In this document: positions 55,191-63,927 of the stretch, piece by piece
Position numbering within the stretch: the first letter of the stretch is position 1
Layout: each line of letters begins with the position of its first letter
Origin: Bacillus thuringiensis
Lineage (GTDB): Bacteria; Bacillota; Bacilli; Bacillales; Bacillaceae_G
Length of the DNA: 64,000 nucleotides
Direction of reading: 5' to 3'
Assembly: GCF_014932895.1 (NCBI RefSeq)
Contig: NZ_JACYOF010000008.1
Span: 1-64,000 of the forward strand
The notes under the pieces: generated by a model
Database searches by the model: none
Told to the model about the DNA's origin: nothing
What the model saw: the letters and a program-made list of their open reading frames with translations, nothing else
Made by a program: the position numbers and the translations under genes

Positions 55191-56675
55191 TTACTCTCCC
55201 CCTGTAGCTAGTGCCATAATGGACTCTTGTGACGCCTCATCTTTCTCTAAAATGCCGCCGACTTTTCCTTCATGAATGACAAGAACTCTATCACTCATTC
55301 CTAAAACTTCTGGAAGCTCAGATGATACCATAATAACGGCATCTCCTTGCACAGTCAGCTTATTCATAATAGAGTAAATTTCTTTTTTTGCTCCTACATC
55401 GACCCCTCTCGTTGGCTCATCTAAAATGAGTAACTGCGGATGAATGCCTAACCATTTTGCAATTACAATCTTTTGCTGATTTCCACCAGAAAGAGATTTC
55501 ACCGCTTGCTCTCCACTAGATGCTTTCACATTAAGGAGTTTCATCATGTCCTCTGTAAACTGTTTTTCTAGTTCGTTACTTAAGACACTTCCCTTTGAAA
55601 GACTTTCTAAATTCGGTAACGCTAGATTTTCTCGAATTGAGAAATCTAACACTAGCCCTTCAGATTTTCTATCTTCTGTAATGAAAGCAATTCTTTGTCT
55701 AATTGCATCTATCGGACTATTAATCTTTACTTCTTGTCCATTTATAAAAATTTGTCCCGAGTCTAAAGGTTCATATCCAAATATCGCTTTCATAATATCC
55801 GTGCGACCAGCTCCCATCAAGCCAGCAACACCAAGGATTTCACCTTTTCTAACTTGAAACGAAACATTTTCAAATTTCCCCTTTTTCGTTCCGTTACGCA
55901 TCTCAAAAATGACATCACCAATTTGACTGTTTCGCTCTGGGTAACGTTCACCAATGCTGCGCCCCACCATCATACTCACCACTTCATCAAATGATGTTTC
56001 TGGAATTAACCTCTTACCTACATATTCACCATCGCGTAAAATCGTAATGGCATCACATATTGAGAATATTTCTTCCATGCGGTGCGAAATGTAAACGAAT
56101 GAAACACCCTCTTTACGTAACTTATTTATAACTGTAAAGAGCGTTTCAATCTCACGATCCGTCAGTGCCGCAGTTGGTTCATCCATAATAATAACGCTCG
56201 CGTTTGTCATTAACGCTTTCGCAATTTCGATAATTTGCTGTTGTCCAACCGATAATTCTCCTGCTAACATAGCACCTTTTACATGCAATCCTAACCCCGC
56301 TAATTGCTGCTGCGCAATTGCGTTCATTTGACGAGTGCGTAAAATACCTGTTTTCCCATACATTAACTCTTTACCAAGAAACATATTTTCAGCTACCGTT
56401 AAATTCGGCAATATGTTTAGTTCTTGATGTATAAATGCAATACCATACTCTTCAGCTTCTTTCGCATTTTTAAAAGTACGTTCTTTTCCATCAATCGTGA
56501 CTGTTCCACCGTCTTTTTTATATACACCTGTTAAAATCTTCATGAGCGTCGATTTGCCCGCTCCATTTTCCCCCATCAATGCATGGACTTCTCCTGTTCC
56601 AATCATAAACTGTGCATTCTTCAAAACAGAATTGCCATTGAACGCCTTTGAAATGTTTTTCATTTCAATATGCAT
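55191..56675 (-). CDS. rbsA: ribose ABC transporter ATPase RbsA
   Basis: This cytoplasmic ATPase has two fused nucleotide-binding domains (494 residues). The first Walker A is GENGAGKST (35-43), with the signature LSVGQQQ near 139 and Walker B VIIMDEPT. The second half has GLMGAGRTD in place of a canonical Walker A, as in all RbsA proteins, and the signature LSGGNQQ near 400. The start at 56675 aligns with B. subtilis RbsA (MHIEM), with GGGAA upstream; the GTG and ATG just before it are alternatives. Confidence 0.93.
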   Translation of the reverse strand: MHIEMKNISKAFNGNSVLKNAQFMIGTGEVHALMGENGAGKSTLMKILTGVYKKDGGTVTIDGKERTFKNAKEAEEYGIAFIHQELNILPNLTVAENMFLGKELMYGKTGILRTRQMNAIAQQQLAGLGLHVKGAMLAGELSVGQQQIIEIAKALMTNASVIIMDEPTAALTDREIETLFTVINKLRKEGVSFVYISHRMEEIFSICDAITILRDGEYVGKRLIPETSFDEVVSMMVGRSIGERYPERNSQIGDVIFEMRNGTKKGKFENVSFQVRKGEILGVAGLMGAGRTDIMKAIFGYEPLDSGQIFINGQEVKINSPIDAIRQRIAFITEDRKSEGLVLDFSIRENLALPNLESLSKGSVLSNELEKQFTEDMMKLLNVKASSGEQAVKSLSGGNQQKIVIAKWLGIHPQLLILDEPTRGVDVGAKKEIYSIMNKLTVQGDAVIMVSSELPEVLGMSDRVLVIHEGKVGGILEKDEASQESIMALATGGE

Positions 56676-56693
56676 CCTCATCACTTCCCTTTA

Positions 56694-57089
56694 TTAAAAA
56701 ATCACGCCTGCATGTAAAATAACATTGGCATAAGGAGTAGCCTCTCCTGTACGAATAATCGCCTTCGCTCTCTTCGTACGCTCTTTAAATTCTTCATGAG
56801 ACACATATTCAAATGCTGGTTCTTGTAATTTCAGCTCAATCTCTTTATTTACTTCCGCATTAATGATAATGACTTCTTCTGCTAACGTCACTTTTTCAAT
56901 TGCCATATCATCAGCTATAACTTGTAATACATCTAAAAAACTTGGTTTTCCAATCTCAACTGCTAAATCAATTCGTTTTACTCCATCAGGGATAGGTAAC
57001 CCGCAGTCCGCGATTACAATCGTATCTGTATGCCCAAGTGAAGCAAGGACTGCTGCGATTTCGCTATTTAATACACCGTGCTTTTTCAT
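56694..57089 (-). CDS. rbsD: D-ribose pyranase RbsD
   Basis: This 131-residue cytoplasmic enzyme converts the pyranose form of ribose to the form used by ribokinase. The N-terminal [16 protein letters not shown] with the catalytic histidine, and IADCGLPIP, are typical. Its ATG overlaps the rbsK stop by four bases. Confidence 0.94.
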   Translation of the reverse strand: MKKHGVLNSEIAAVLASLGHTDTIVIADCGLPIPDGVKRIDLAVEIGKPSFLDVLQVIADDMAIEKVTLAEEVIIINAEVNKEIELKLQEPAFEYVSHEEFKERTKRAKAIIRTGEATPYANVILHAGVIF

Positions 57090-57982
57090 TCAACAATCAC
57101 CTGCACTTCACGTACTCTATCTCTCGTTGGCATACCGCCTTGTGCCCCAAGTTTTGTTACAGAAAGGCCTCCAGCAATGTTCGCAAAACGAATCGCTTTT
57201 TGAAGTGTTTCTCCTTCAGAAAGTGCAACTGCTAACGCACCATTAAATGTGTCACCAGCTCCAGTCGTATCCACCACATCAACAGCAATGCTAGGAACAT
57301 GTACAATCTCCGTACCATTATGGAAACGAACACCGTTAGAACCTTCTGTCATCAATAGCTTATTTGGATATTTCGCCAGTAACTCTTCAATTGGTGATGT
57401 AAAATCATCTAATACGATGCGACACTCATGTTCATTTGGCGTAATATACGTTGCCTTTTCTAAGATATCTTCTGATAACACTTGTGCTGGCGCTGGATTT
57501 AACATCACAGGGATTTTGTGCTCCTCACAAATAGCCAATACATATTTTACTGTTTCAAGCGGAATCTCTAGCTGCAGAACAACCATATCTGCTTTTACAA
57601 GAAGATCTTTTGAACGATTTACAACCGATTCATTTACAAGAGCATTTGCCCCTTGCACAACAACAATACTGTTATCCTCTTCCGCTAAAACGATATGCGC
57701 AATTCCTGTTGTTCCATCTGTAACCGGTACCACATAGTCGATAAAAACGCGTTCGTTCTCTAAATTTTTTCTAACTACTGTTCCGTAATCATCATTTCCT
57801 ACTGCTCCAACCATTGCTACATTTGCTCCTAATCTAGCTGCAGCAACTGCTTGGTTCGCCCCTTTCCCTCCTGGGATTGTATGAAACGCTTCACCAATTA
57901 CTGTTTCTCCTGCTTTCGGCCGTTTTTTTGAAACAGCCACTAAGTCCATTGAAACGCTACCTACTACTGCAATATTTGGCAT
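57086..57982 (-). CDS. rbsK: ribokinase RbsK
   Basis: This enzyme phosphorylates ribose to ribose 5-phosphate after uptake. The 298-residue PfkB-family kinase has [14 protein letters not shown] (about 37-50) and the catalytic DTTGAGDTF near 240. The ATG at 57982 has AAGGAG nine bases upstream; the ATG three codons earlier directly touches that signal. It lies between rbsR and rbsD in the operon. Confidence 0.94.
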   Translation of the reverse strand: MPNIAVVGSVSMDLVAVSKKRPKAGETVIGEAFHTIPGGKGANQAVAAARLGANVAMVGAVGNDDYGTVVRKNLENERVFIDYVVPVTDGTTGIAHIVLAEEDNSIVVVQGANALVNESVVNRSKDLLVKADMVVLQLEIPLETVKYVLAICEEHKIPVMLNPAPAQVLSEDILEKATYITPNEHECRIVLDDFTSPIEELLAKYPNKLLMTEGSNGVRFHNGTEIVHVPSIAVDVVDTTGAGDTFNGALAVALSEGETLQKAIRFANIAGGLSVTKLGAQGGMPTRDRVREVQVIVE

Positions 57983-57995
57983 CTGTTTCATCTCC

Positions 57996-58967
57996 TTACT
58001 TCGTTGTATTTCGTTCTATAATTTCAATCGGTAGACGATAGTGTTTCTCTTCTAATGCATTTCCTTCCATCTGCTCTAACAGTAACTCTGTTGCAACTTT
58101 CCCCATTTCATATATTGGCTGTGCAACAGTTGTAATAGATGGATACATCATTTCTGTTAAGGAAATTCCATCGAATCCAATAATTTGTAAATCGTCTGGA
58201 ATAGAAATTCCCTTTTGAAGTGTAGCCTTTACGATACCAATCGCAATTAAATCATTCCCAGCAACAATACCATCAATATGCGGGTATTCTTCTAATAATT
58301 CCATCGCTACACGCTCACTATTTGCTGGATCAAATGTACTCTCTGCAATCATATACGAAAGGTTATTTTGGGTAATAACGTCTACAAAACCTTCAAAACG
58401 TTCATTAGCTGTACTCACATCACGTGGCCCGCGAATATGGGCAATATGTTTACATCCTTTATCTATCAATAACTTTGTCGCCGCCTGACTCCCTGCATAG
58501 TTATCTGCATATACAGTAGGAATACGCTCATTAAACATACGGTCAATCGCAACGACTGGAACAGATAAATTCATGTAATTAATACTATTTTGTGGATTCG
58601 TTGCCACAATAAATCCATCTACATTATTTTGTCTAAGTACATCAATATATTGTTTCTCTTTTTCTAAACTTTCATCTGAATTACAAAGGACAACTGTGTA
58701 ACCTTGCTTATGTGCTACATCTTCTACGGCACGTGCAACTTCTGGAAAGAATGGATTCACGATATTTGGGACAACTAAACCAATTAAACGAGATTTTTTA
58801 TTATATAAAGAACGCGCTACTGTGCTAGGTTTATAATCTAGCATCTCAATCGCTCGCTCTACTTTCTTTAATGTATCCTCATGAACATATCCATTTTTAT
58901 TTAACACTCTGGAAACGGTCGCAACAGATACCCCTGCTAATTTTGCAACGTCTTTAATCGTACTCAT
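57996..58967 (-). CDS. rbsR: ribose operon repressor RbsR (LacI family)
   Basis: This transcriptional repressor is released by ribose and cooperates with catabolite control. The 323 residues have a LacI helix-turn-helix at the N-terminus (IKDVAKLAGVSVATVSRVLN) with the hinge helix, then a sugar-binding domain related to RbsB. The ATG at 58967 follows GGGAG by eight bases. It is the first gene of the operon it controls; the palindromic site at 58988-59001 lies immediately upstream. Confidence 0.93.
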   Translation of the reverse strand: MSTIKDVAKLAGVSVATVSRVLNKNGYVHEDTLKKVERAIEMLDYKPSTVARSLYNKKSRLIGLVVPNIVNPFFPEVARAVEDVAHKQGYTVVLCNSDESLEKEKQYIDVLRQNNVDGFIVATNPQNSINYMNLSVPVVAIDRMFNERIPTVYADNYAGSQAATKLLIDKGCKHIAHIRGPRDVSTANERFEGFVDVITQNNLSYMIAESTFDPANSERVAMELLEEYPHIDGIVAGNDLIAIGIVKATLQKGISIPDDLQIIGFDGISLTEMMYPSITTVAQPIYEMGKVATELLLEQMEGNALEEKHYRLPIEIIERNTTK

Positions 58968-58987
58968 TCTCTTTTCTCCCCATTTCA

Positions 58988-59036
58988 TGTAACCGTTTAC
59001 AGAAAATAATATAACGTATTTCTAAAAATACGTCAA
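58988..59036 (-). promoter_or_regulatory. rbs operon promoter with cre/RbsR-type operator
   Basis: On the minus strand TTGACG (59036-59031) and TATATT (59013-59008) are 17 bases apart. TGTAAACGGTTACA (59001-58988) sits at the expected transcription start and fits the CcpA cre consensus TGNAANCGNTNNCA perfectly. The same type of palindrome is bound by LacI-family RbsR. ACGTATTT/AAATACGT forms a further inverted repeat in the spacer. Confidence 0.72.
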
Positions 59037-59073
59037 TCATTTCTTACTAAAAAGCTTTTAAGGTTATACTCAA

Positions 59074-59104
59074 AAAAAGCACCGCCATAAGGCGATGCTT
59101 CTTC
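59074..59104 (-). terminator. intrinsic terminator of the MarR-DHA2 exporter operon
   Basis: GAAGCATCGCC and GGCGGTGCTTT form the stem (one G-T pair) with a seven-T tail on the minus strand, right after the exporter stop. Confidence 0.8.
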
Positions 59105-59105
59105 A

Positions 59106-60719
59106 TTACGAATATGATACTGTTTTTTCTTTTTCTTCTACAGCAGGCTTTTCAGCACCTTTTTTACGATCTGACAGTTTAATCTTCTGTAAGAAAATTG
59201 TAAAGATAGCACCTACTACAATAAATACTAATCCTGTTAAGAATACAGTATGAAGTGAGTCTACTAAAGAATTTTTCAAAATTGGTACGATACTGTTAGC
59301 AAATGCTTCCGGCATTTGTTTTAATGCCTCTGGACTAAATAGCATCGAATATAAACCTTGTGGATCTGTATGAATCATATCTTTAAATTTTGTTACCATT
59401 TGTCCCGCTTCTTTCGGGAATGTATCTAATACAGGTACTAATTTATTTGTTAATGTTGTACCTGAAGTGTTATTCATAATTGATCCTAAAATTGTAATAC
59501 CGAATGTTCCACCGATTTGACGGAAGAACTGACTTGATGATGTTACTACACCAAGATCTTTTTTCGGGAAGCTTTCTTGTAACGCTAATGTTAATGTCGG
59601 CATTACAAGACCCATTCCTAAACCGATAACCATCATATAAGAAGTAGCAGTCAGCTTCGTTGTGTGCATATCCATCGTTGTTAATAACCAGAAACCACCA
59701 GCCATAATAAGCATACCTGCGATAATTTGTGGTTTTACACCAACTTTTAATACAAGTTGCCCACCAATAATACTCATCACAATCATTGTAATCATCATTG
59801 GTGTCATAATCGTTCCTGATTCAGCAGCACTTACTCCTACGATTCCTTGCATGAAGAATGGTACGAACATAATCGCACCGAACATTCCGATACTCATAAA
59901 GAATCCAATCGCATTCAGTAATGTAAATGTGCGATTTTTAAAGAAATGCATCGGTAAAATTGGTTCTTCAGCTTTCGTTTCAACGATAACAAAGCTAACG
60001 ATACCAATTACAGCTAGTGCAAATAAACCGATAATTTGCCAAGAATCCCATGCATAATCTTTTCCACCAAACGTTAACGCAAGTAATAAACTAACAACCC
60101 CAAGAATCATCGTAAAGATTCCAGCGATATCAATTTTAATTGGTCCTGTTTGTTTATGTGATTTTAATCCCATTGCGATAAAGATTGTCGCTAAAATACC
60201 AACTGGTAGGTTAATGTAGAATACCCATCTCCAGTTCACTGCGTCTACAATCCAACCACCAACTTGTGGTCCAATTACAGAAGCAAGACCGTATAACGCA
60301 CCAAAAATACCTTGCCATTTCGCACGTTCTTTTCCCGTGAACATATCTCCGATAATAATCATCGCCATTGGCATCATGATACCGCCACCAAGGCCTTGAA
60401 TACCACGGAAAATAATTAATTCTGTCATACCATTTGCCATACCACATAACGCCGAACCAATCATAAAGATAACTAGCCCTGTTATATATACGTTACGACG
60501 CCCTAATAAATCCGCTAATTTACCTGCAATCGGTACAACTGTCGTTGACGTTAACATATAAGCTGTTGTTAACCATGTCATTAAGCTTAATCCACCTAGC
60601 TCACCGACGATACGTGGCATTGCTGTACCTACGATTGTTCCATCTAATGCAGCAAATAGCATCGCGATTACTAAACCGATTAACAACAACTTTCTATTTA
60701 TATTTTCTTGTTGCTCCAT
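59106..60719 (-). CDS. DHA2 family multidrug MFS exporter
   Basis: This 537-residue, fourteen-helix proton antiporter belongs to the EmrB/QacA type. Motif A (GKLADLLGRRNVYI, about 65-78), motif C-like GALYGLASVIGPQVGGWIVD (about 140-159) and the N-terminal DGTIVGTAMPRI (about 25-36, with the DHA2 aspartate) can be seen. GAGGAG precedes the ATG. It follows a MarR regulator by about 20 bases, the usual repressor-pump arrangement. The drug range is unknown. Confidence 0.87.
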   Translation of the reverse strand: MEQQENINRKLLLIGLVIAMLFAALDGTIVGTAMPRIVGELGGLSLMTWLTTAYMLTSTTVVPIAGKLADLLGRRNVYITGLVIFMIGSALCGMANGMTELIIFRGIQGLGGGIMMPMAMIIIGDMFTGKERAKWQGIFGALYGLASVIGPQVGGWIVDAVNWRWVFYINLPVGILATIFIAMGLKSHKQTGPIKIDIAGIFTMILGVVSLLLALTFGGKDYAWDSWQIIGLFALAVIGIVSFVIVETKAEEPILPMHFFKNRTFTLLNAIGFFMSIGMFGAIMFVPFFMQGIVGVSAAESGTIMTPMMITMIVMSIIGGQLVLKVGVKPQIIAGMLIMAGGFWLLTTMDMHTTKLTATSYMMVIGLGMGLVMPTLTLALQESFPKKDLGVVTSSSQFFRQIGGTFGITILGSIMNNTSGTTLTNKLVPVLDTFPKEAGQMVTKFKDMIHTDPQGLYSMLFSPEALKQMPEAFANSIVPILKNSLVDSLHTVFLTGLVFIVVGAIFTIFLQKIKLSDRKKGAEKPAVEEKEKTVSYS

Positions 60720-60738
60720 GTAATCTCCTCAATTCCTC

Positions 60739-61197
60739 TTAGTTATTCTCTTTTTTCTCTTGTGTCCCGCAAATAATTGTTTCTAACTTCTCAAAAAGGT
60801 GTAACAAATCTTCTCTTTCTTGCAACTCTAAGTGTGAGAAGTATTTTGCAATATGCTCGTTACGAGCAGTCATTGCCTCTTCTACCCTAGCTTTCCCCTT
60901 TTTGGTTAACTCAATGACGACAACACGACGGTCATTTTTGTCGTGATAGCGTTCTACAAGTTCTTGATCAATTAAGCGATCAATCATCACTGTAATTGCA
61001 CTAGGCTTTACATACATCTTCTTTGCTAATGTTGTCGCTCTTGAGGCTCCATAATGATCTAAAATTTTTAAAATATAAAACTGTGGTGGTGTAAGTCCTG
61101 TTGCTTGCATTTGTTCTAATAACTCCGTCTGCATTTTCTTTCCAATCGAAAAGGCAAGAGCTTGAATTTTATCGATATGCGTCATATCATTTGGCAT
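60739..61197 (-). CDS. MarR family transcriptional regulator
   Basis: This 152-residue winged-helix repressor is predicted to release its promoter when it binds a toxic or phenolic ligand and so to induce the downstream exporter. The recognition region ATTLAKKMYVKPSAITVMIDRL and the wing DKNDRRVVVIELTKKG are typical. The ATG at 61197 has AGAGGTG six bases upstream; the GTG three codons earlier lies within that signal. Confidence 0.87.
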   Translation of the reverse strand: MPNDMTHIDKIQALAFSIGKKMQTELLEQMQATGLTPPQFYILKILDHYGASRATTLAKKMYVKPSAITVMIDRLIDQELVERYHDKNDRRVVVIELTKKGKARVEEAMTARNEHIAKYFSHLELQEREDLLHLFEKLETIICGTQEKKENN

Positions 61198-61225
61198 GTT
61201 ATCCACCTCTTATTTAAACACTAAA

Positions 61226-61247
61226 ATATTTAACGTATTTAAATATT
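61226..61247 (-). promoter_or_regulatory. candidate MarR operator palindrome
   Basis: AATATTTAA and TTTAAATATT form an inverted repeat about 30 bases before the MarR gene start. AT-rich palindromes of this type are typical autoregulatory MarR sites. Binding here would cover the promoter of the regulator-exporter operon. Confidence 0.5.
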
Positions 61248-61284
61248 AATACCCAAAATAAAATCCGTCAACAACTTTTATTCA

Positions 61285-61321
61285 TAAAAACGTTTACAAT
61301 TTTGTCACAAAGTTGTATAAT
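61285..61321 (+). promoter_or_regulatory. glpT promoter overlapped by a cre-like site
   Basis: TTTACA (61293-61298) and a perfect TATAAT (61316-61321) are 17 bases apart. TAAAAACGTTTACA (61285-61298) matches the cre consensus with one mismatch and covers the -35 element, so CcpA could repress glpT during glucose growth. Confidence 0.65.
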
Positions 61322-61366
61322 TTTCGTCGAAGTTAATATTGACAGTCACGGAGAATCGGAGTATAC

Positions 61367-61418
61367 GGCTATGAATCATAAAAAAGGAAACTTTTTTATA
61401 TTTCATGGCCTTTTTATA
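61367..61418 (+). terminator. leader terminator upstream of glpT (probable GlpP-type antitermination site)
   Basis: GGCTATGAATCATAAAAAAG (61367-61386) pairs with the arm at 61391-61410 (17 of 20 bases plus one G-T pair) around a GAAA loop, followed by TTTTT. It lies about 45 bases after the promoter start and 50 bases before glpT, so default transcripts should end here. B. subtilis glp leaders are controlled by GlpP antitermination with glycerol 3-phosphate, and this looks like the same logic. An outer pair GACAG/CTGTC and GAGAAT/ATTCTC may be part of the switch. Confidence 0.65.
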
Positions 61419-61468
61419 TTCTCTCTGTCTTAAACACTTCCAATTAATTAGGGGAGGATTTTCATTTT

Positions 61469-62818
61469 ATGTTTTTTACACAATTATTTAAACCTGCGCC
61501 CCACGCAGAACGCTTACCAGCTGATCGCGTTGATAGCGAATACCGTAAATTACGTTTACAAGTATTTTTAGGTATCTTCATCGGTTATGCAGGTTACTAC
61601 TTTGTTCGAAAAAACTTTTCACTAGCAATGCCATACTTAATCGAACAAGGCTTTAGTAAAGGAGAACTTGGGGTTATCCTTTCAGCAGTATCTATTGCTT
61701 ACGGATTAAGTAAATTTCTTATGGGTATCGTATCCGACCGTTGTAATCCTCGCTACTTTTTAGCAGCTGGGCTATTTTTATCAGGTATCATTAATATTAT
61801 TTTCGGCTCATTTTCTTTCATTACAACGAGCATTATACTTATGTTTGTACTTCAGTTTTTAAATGGATGGGTACAAGGTATGGGATGGCCTCCTTGTGGT
61901 CGTACGATGGTTCACTGGTTCTCTATTAGTGAACGTGGTACAAAAATGTCTATTTGGAATGTCGCTCATAATGTCGGTGGCGCGCTTATGCCTTCTCTTG
62001 TGACATTAGGCTTATATTTCTTTGCAAATGACTGGAAGAGTATTTTTTACTTCCCTGGTATTCTTTCAATTTTAGTTGGTATTTATGTACTAATTACGAT
62101 GAGAGATACACCCCAATCTTGCGGATTACCTTCTATCGAAGAACATACTGGAGAATATCCACCAGATGAAAAAGTACAAGATCGCGAACGCGAACTTTCG
62201 GTAAAGGAAATTTTATTTACATACGTACTAAACAATAAGTTTTTATGGTACATCGCTATCGCTAACGTCTTCGTGTATTTCGTTCGTTACGGCGTTGTAG
62301 ACTGGGCTCCTACTTATTTAGTAGAGGAAAAAAGCTTTACTCATAGTAGCTCACGTACAGCTTACGCTCTATATGAATGGGCTGGTATTCCAGGTACGCT
62401 TCTTTGCGGATGGATGAGTGATAAACTATTTAAAGGACGCCGAGCACCTGCTGGTATTTTATTTATGGTTGGTGTATTTATCGCAGTTCTTGTTTATTGG
62501 TTAAACCCTCCTGGTAATCCACTGGTTGATAGTATCGCACTTGTTGCAATTGGATTTTTAATTTACGGACCTGTTATGTTAATTGGTCTACACGCTCTTG
62601 ACTTAGCACCAAAGAAAGCTGCTGGAACTGCAGCTGGCTTAACTGGCTTCTTCGGTTACTTAGGTGGAGCATCTTTCGCTAGTGCCGCTATGGGCTTTAT
62701 CGTAGATGCATTCGGATGGGATGGCGGATTCATCTTGTTACTTGTATCTTGCGTACTTGCGATGTTCTTCCTTGCCCTTACTTTAAATACAGGATCAACA
62801 AAATCAAAACAAGCTTAA
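61469..62818 (+). CDS. glpT: glycerol-3-phosphate transporter GlpT
   Basis: This antiporter takes up glycerol 3-phosphate in exchange for phosphate. The 449-residue, twelve-helix member of the organophosphate:phosphate antiporter family begins like B. subtilis GlpT ([11 protein letters not shown]) and has the signature [19 protein letters not shown] (about 137-155) and the substrate arginine in [17 protein letters not shown] (Arg47 region). GGGGAGG precedes the ATG. glpQ, often linked to glpT in Bacillus, is not adjacent here. Confidence 0.92.
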   Translation: MFFTQLFKPAPHAERLPADRVDSEYRKLRLQVFLGIFIGYAGYYFVRKNFSLAMPYLIEQGFSKGELGVILSAVSIAYGLSKFLMGIVSDRCNPRYFLAAGLFLSGIINIIFGSFSFITTSIILMFVLQFLNGWVQGMGWPPCGRTMVHWFSISERGTKMSIWNVAHNVGGALMPSLVTLGLYFFANDWKSIFYFPGILSILVGIYVLITMRDTPQSCGLPSIEEHTGEYPPDEKVQDRERELSVKEILFTYVLNNKFLWYIAIANVFVYFVRYGVVDWAPTYLVEEKSFTHSSSRTAYALYEWAGIPGTLLCGWMSDKLFKGRRAPAGILFMVGVFIAVLVYWLNPPGNPLVDSIALVAIGFLIYGPVMLIGLHALDLAPKKAAGTAAGLTGFFGYLGGASFASAAMGFIVDAFGWDGGFILLLVSCVLAMFFLALTLNTGSTKSKQA

Positions 62819-62848
62819 ATAAAATATAATATACAGAAAATCAAACGT

Positions 62849-62894
62849 AAAAATAGCTCTTAGCATTTACATACATGCTAGGAGCTATTTTTTA
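62849..62894 (+). terminator. intrinsic terminator of glpT
   Basis: AAATAGCTC..TAGCAT and ATGCTA..GAGCTATTT form a long stem followed by T residues. Confidence 0.82.
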
Positions 62895-62948
62895 TTTACG
62901 GTACTTTTCTCACTAGTTATGACAACCAATTCCTTCCCTACTATAAAA

Positions 62949-63065
62949 TTAAAACATTTGATGGAATAACTTTACTAAAACAGCTAACATAACAGATCCT
63001 GTGAATCCTCCTAAACAAATTAAGCTTACCCCTTGACTATATGACAAATTTTGAAATGATTTCAT
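62949..63065 (-). CDS. short membrane protein of unknown function (38 codons)
   Basis: This short ORF is placed after a strong ribosome site (GGAGG nine bases before the ATG). Its product has a hydrophobic segment (about 13-32, VSLICLGGFTGSVMLAVLVK) between a polar N-terminus and LFHQMF. Nothing else explains the stretch between the glpT terminator and the universal stress gene. I do not recognise a family. The 20-base palindrome about 85 bases upstream may be its control site. Confidence 0.5.
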   Translation of the reverse strand: MKSFQNLSYSQGVSLICLGGFTGSVMLAVLVKLFHQMF

Positions 63066-63148
63066 ACCTTCCATCCTCCCCATATCCCCTTTGATACTCT
63101 TATTTTACCAATGGAAAAAATTTCATAACATCGATTTTTCTGACAACA

Positions 63149-63168
63149 AACTTACAAATTTGTAAGTT
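63149..63168. promoter_or_regulatory. perfect 20-base palindrome, candidate operator
   Basis: AACTTACAAATTTGTAAGTT is a perfect palindrome without a T-run, so it is more likely a repressor site than a terminator. It lies between the short membrane ORF (start 63065) and the terminator of the universal stress gene. The binding protein is unknown. The rest of 62895-63273 holds nothing else I can name. Confidence 0.5.
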
Positions 63169-63226
63169 AACATTTTTTTAACTTATATATCTAGTATTTC
63201 CACACAGTAACAATACTTATACATAA

Positions 63227-63257
63227 AAAAAGACCTCGACTATATCAAGGTCTTAGT
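63227..63257 (-). terminator. intrinsic terminator of the universal stress protein gene
   Basis: AAGACCT and AGGTCTT with inner pairs form the stem, followed by seven T on the minus strand. Confidence 0.78.
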
Positions 63258-63273
63258 TTCCTTACAATTCATT

Positions 63274-63696
63274 TTACTTTATTATCATTACTGGGCACTT
63301 CACTCGTTTTGCTATTTTATGACTTACACTACCAAGTACCATTTCTTGCAATGTATTTAATCCTCTACTCCCAGCGATTACAAGATCTATATCTCCTGTA
63401 TTTACATATTGAACGAGCGTATCTCCAGGATCTCCATGCAGAATCGTAATTTTGTAAGAAATTTTCTCTTTCTTTAATAATCCTTCGATCTCTTTTAATT
63501 TATCTTTTCGACTAGCTGATATTGTTTCCAAATCTGTTTGTCCGTGTATAATATCTGATTTTGCTGTTCTATTATCTACTACATATACCACTTCAACATT
63601 TGTTTCTCCGTTAAATTTCGCAATATGTGTTGCATGCTCCGCTGCCCGAAGTGCATGTTCAGAACCATCACATGCTAATATAATTTGTTTGTACAT
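63274..63696 (-). CDS. universal stress protein (UspA family, ATP-binding type)
   Basis: This 140-residue cytoplasmic protein has a single Usp domain. The ATP-binding pattern Gly-2x-Gly-9x-Gly-Ser is present in GSRGLNTLQEMVLGSVS (about 111-127), and the N-terminal strand ILACDGSEHALRA carries the conserved aspartate. AAGGGG lies about 8 bases upstream of the ATG. Stress roles are known for the family; the specific trigger here is unknown. Confidence 0.88.
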   Translation of the reverse strand: MYKQIILACDGSEHALRAAEHATHIAKFNGETNVEVVYVVDNRTAKSDIIHGQTDLETISASRKDKLKEIEGLLKKEKISYKITILHGDPGDTLVQYVNTGDIDLVIAGSRGLNTLQEMVLGSVSHKIAKRVKCPVMIIK

Positions 63697-63740
63697 ATGC
63701 TGAATCCCCTTTTCATTATCCTACTCGTATTATAATACAA

Positions 63741-63773
63741 AAGCCCCCTTTTTTGTCTGTCAAAAAGGGGGCT
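63741..63773. terminator. hairpin terminator upstream of the universal stress gene
   Basis: AGCCCCCTTTTT and AAAAAGGGGGCT form a perfect 12-base stem. It lies between bcr1 copy 4 and the stress gene and probably closes the gene entering from the right edge. Confidence 0.7.
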
Positions 63774-63783
63774 AACTAATGAT

Positions 63784-63908
63784 ATAAAGTGAAACTTTAA
63801 TCAGCCCTCACCAATCGGGCTTTTACGGGCAGTTGATCTCCCACCTAACTTCCTCACATTCGCCGAATTTCGAGGTGGAAGTCTTACTGCCCGTTAATGC
63901 GGGATAAA
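63784..63908 (-). repeat. bcr1 repeat element, copy 4 (short form)
   Basis: This copy has ATAAA flanks (63784-63788 and 63904-63908) and the conserved core, in the same orientation as copy 1. At 125 bp it lacks about 30 bases: the G-rich hairpin present in the other copies between AATCAG and the CCAATCGGG block is deleted. It lies 20 bases after the stop of the partial gene at the right edge. Confidence 0.85.
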
Positions 63909-63927
63909 ATTAAAAGATTGTAATCCT

